From contig NZ_CP066149.1 of assembly GCF_023206395.1 (NCBI RefSeq), positions 3,534,001 through 3,598,000 of the forward strand: a DNA stretch of 64,000 bases. Reading direction: 5' to 3'. The notes under the pieces were generated by a model. That model was not told where the DNA came from. It saw only the letters and a list, made by a program, of their open reading frames with translations, and did no database searches. This DNA is from Vibrio sp. ED004 (GTDB lineage Bacteria; Pseudomonadota; Gammaproteobacteria; Enterobacterales; Vibrionaceae). Position numbers and translations under genes: made by a program. Shown piece by piece: positions 63,177 to 64,000 of this stretch. How positions within the stretch are numbered: the first letter of the stretch is position 1; each line of letters starts with the position of its first letter.

Positions 63177-63572
63177 TTACTTGAGTGACTCAGGGCTCAC
63201 TATCTGAACCCACTTTGCACGCCACGCTTGTGCAGCAAAGCCATCAGGCCAAAACTCGGTTTGCTTTTGGATTAAACCATCAACAACCGTGTGAAAGGTA
63301 ATCACGCGATCATTTAATACACTATCCGTCACTGATACATCAGTCACTACAGTATCACCTTCGCAAACAATCGAGTTCAGCTCAAACTTCCAAACACCAT
63401 TCGCTGGGTATTCAGAATTGATAGCTGTGAAGTTATTACGCCCTATCGTCAATTCAGACGACTGGGGCCAATAACCTTGAAAGTCTTCCGCTAGCCATTC
63501 GGCCGCTTTGGCGAAGTCGTTGGTGCGCATTGCATCCCAAAAACCTAATACCACGTCTTTTGATGTCATCAT
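63177..63572 (-). CDS. SnoaL-like polyketide-cyclase-fold protein
   Basis: 131 residues, 'MMTSKDVVLGFWDAMRTNDFAKAAEWLAEDFQGYWPQSSELTIGRNNFTAINSEYPANG'. It has the NTF2-like cone fold of SnoaL proteins. The ribosome site is AAGGAAG. It sits 33 bp after the HAD gene and may share its transcript. Function unknown. Confidence 0.8.
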   Translation of the reverse strand: MMTSKDVVLGFWDAMRTNDFAKAAEWLAEDFQGYWPQSSELTIGRNNFTAINSEYPANGVWKFELNSIVCEGDTVVTDVSVTDSVLNDRVITFHTVVDGLIQKQTEFWPDGFAAQAWRAKWVQIVSPESLK

Positions 63573-63605
63573 TCTTCCTTAAATTATCGAGCTCATTAAA
63601 AGCGA

Positions 63606-64000
63606 TTAAGCATATTTACCAATGATCGTTAAAAGATCATCGATATTATTAGCAATGTAATCGGGTTTGGTTTGCCAGTTTTCGGGTTCAGAACGGCTAT
63701 AACCCGCTGCTACCGCAATAACCTTTGCTTTATCGCCAAGTGCAGCTTCGATATTGCGTGCAAACTGTGTGTCCGCTTCATGATCGCCGATATACATCAA
63801 ACAGAGTTCATCGTTTTGCGCTTCACCAAAGATGCTTTCAACACACTTGATACCACCGAATGGATGCGGTTTTTGGTTCCCATTTGATACGTCGTCATAA
63901 CCGACAACCGATTTAAACAAATCACCAATGCCATAACTGTCGAGTACACCACGAATATTCAATTGAGAGTTTTGAGAACAAATACCATGAGGAAGATGAG
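63606..64000 (-). CDS. HAD-family hydrolase, C-terminal part (cut by window end)
   Basis: Covers about the last 131 codons of the gene whose whole copy is at 4584-5300, including the Lys of 'NQKPHP' and 'GDHEADT'. The nucleophile half is beyond 64000. Confidence 0.85.
   Translation of the reverse strand, partial: HLPHGICSQNSQLNIRGVLDSYGIGDLFKSVVGYDDVSNGNQKPHPFGGIKCVESIFGEAQNDELCLMYIGDHEADTQFARNIEAALGDKAKVIAVAAGYSRSEPENWQTKPDYIANNIDDLLTIIGKYA

Overview
The window is Gammaproteobacterial DNA, most likely from a Vibrio, possibly of the Splendidus clade. Pointers are VCR-like integron attC sites, a PBPRA1643-type SEC-C protein, an artPIQM arginine transporter, Rof, and curli genes beside an RND pump. 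The species call is an inference from gene content.

The dominant structure is a giant inverted repeat. Bases 35517-64000 (right arm) are the reverse complement of bases 4906-33363 (left arm). The arms flank a unique 2153-bp centre (33364-35516). Right-arm genes are almost all intact, while about two thirds of their left-arm twins are broken by one- or two-base indels, mostly in homopolymer runs, with no base substitution noticed. I read the left arm, and probably 1-4905 too, as low-accuracy sequence of the same locus joined by a fold-back chimera or assembly error, rather than a real duplication. Use the right arm as the reference for gene content.

Layout: 1-4905 holds the end of a LysR gene, a frameshifted NTF2-like gene, a P-loop kinase, a zinc-ribbon protein, a frameshifted radical SAM gene, a DUF1349 protein, a SEC-C protein and a HAD phosphatase. 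The left arm then runs through the same genes as the right arm in reverse order. The centre carries csgF, csgG and a curlin-like gene cut off at the chimera junction, plus a 563-bp AT-rich regulatory region with a perfect 53-bp palindrome.

Right arm, in order: a LysR regulator and a three-gene RND efflux operon (membrane fusion protein, RND pump, outer membrane factor). Next come small accessory genes on the minus strand (DUF6434, YnfA-like, DUF3291, several small membrane or unknown proteins, a P-loop kinase) and a short integron-like cassette region. That region has an IS110-family remnant, an AbiGi-like defence cassette, an IS1111-type element sitting exactly inside an attC site, and a membrane-protein cassette. 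It is followed by the artPIQM operon, an MsbA-like ABC exporter, a thioesterase, a U32 peptidase, a GST, a GyrI-like protein, a zinc-ribbon protein, Rof, a cytochrome c, an outer-membrane beta-barrel gene with an in-frame TGA, a CatB-type acetyltransferase, an SDR, a SnoaL-like protein and a partial HAD gene.

The most interesting biology is the IS1111-type element. Its 3' noncoding end folds on paper into two stem-loops. One carries sequences matching the two halves of the attC target, and the other short matches to the element's own joined ends, as expected for an IS110-family bridge RNA programmed for integron attC sites.
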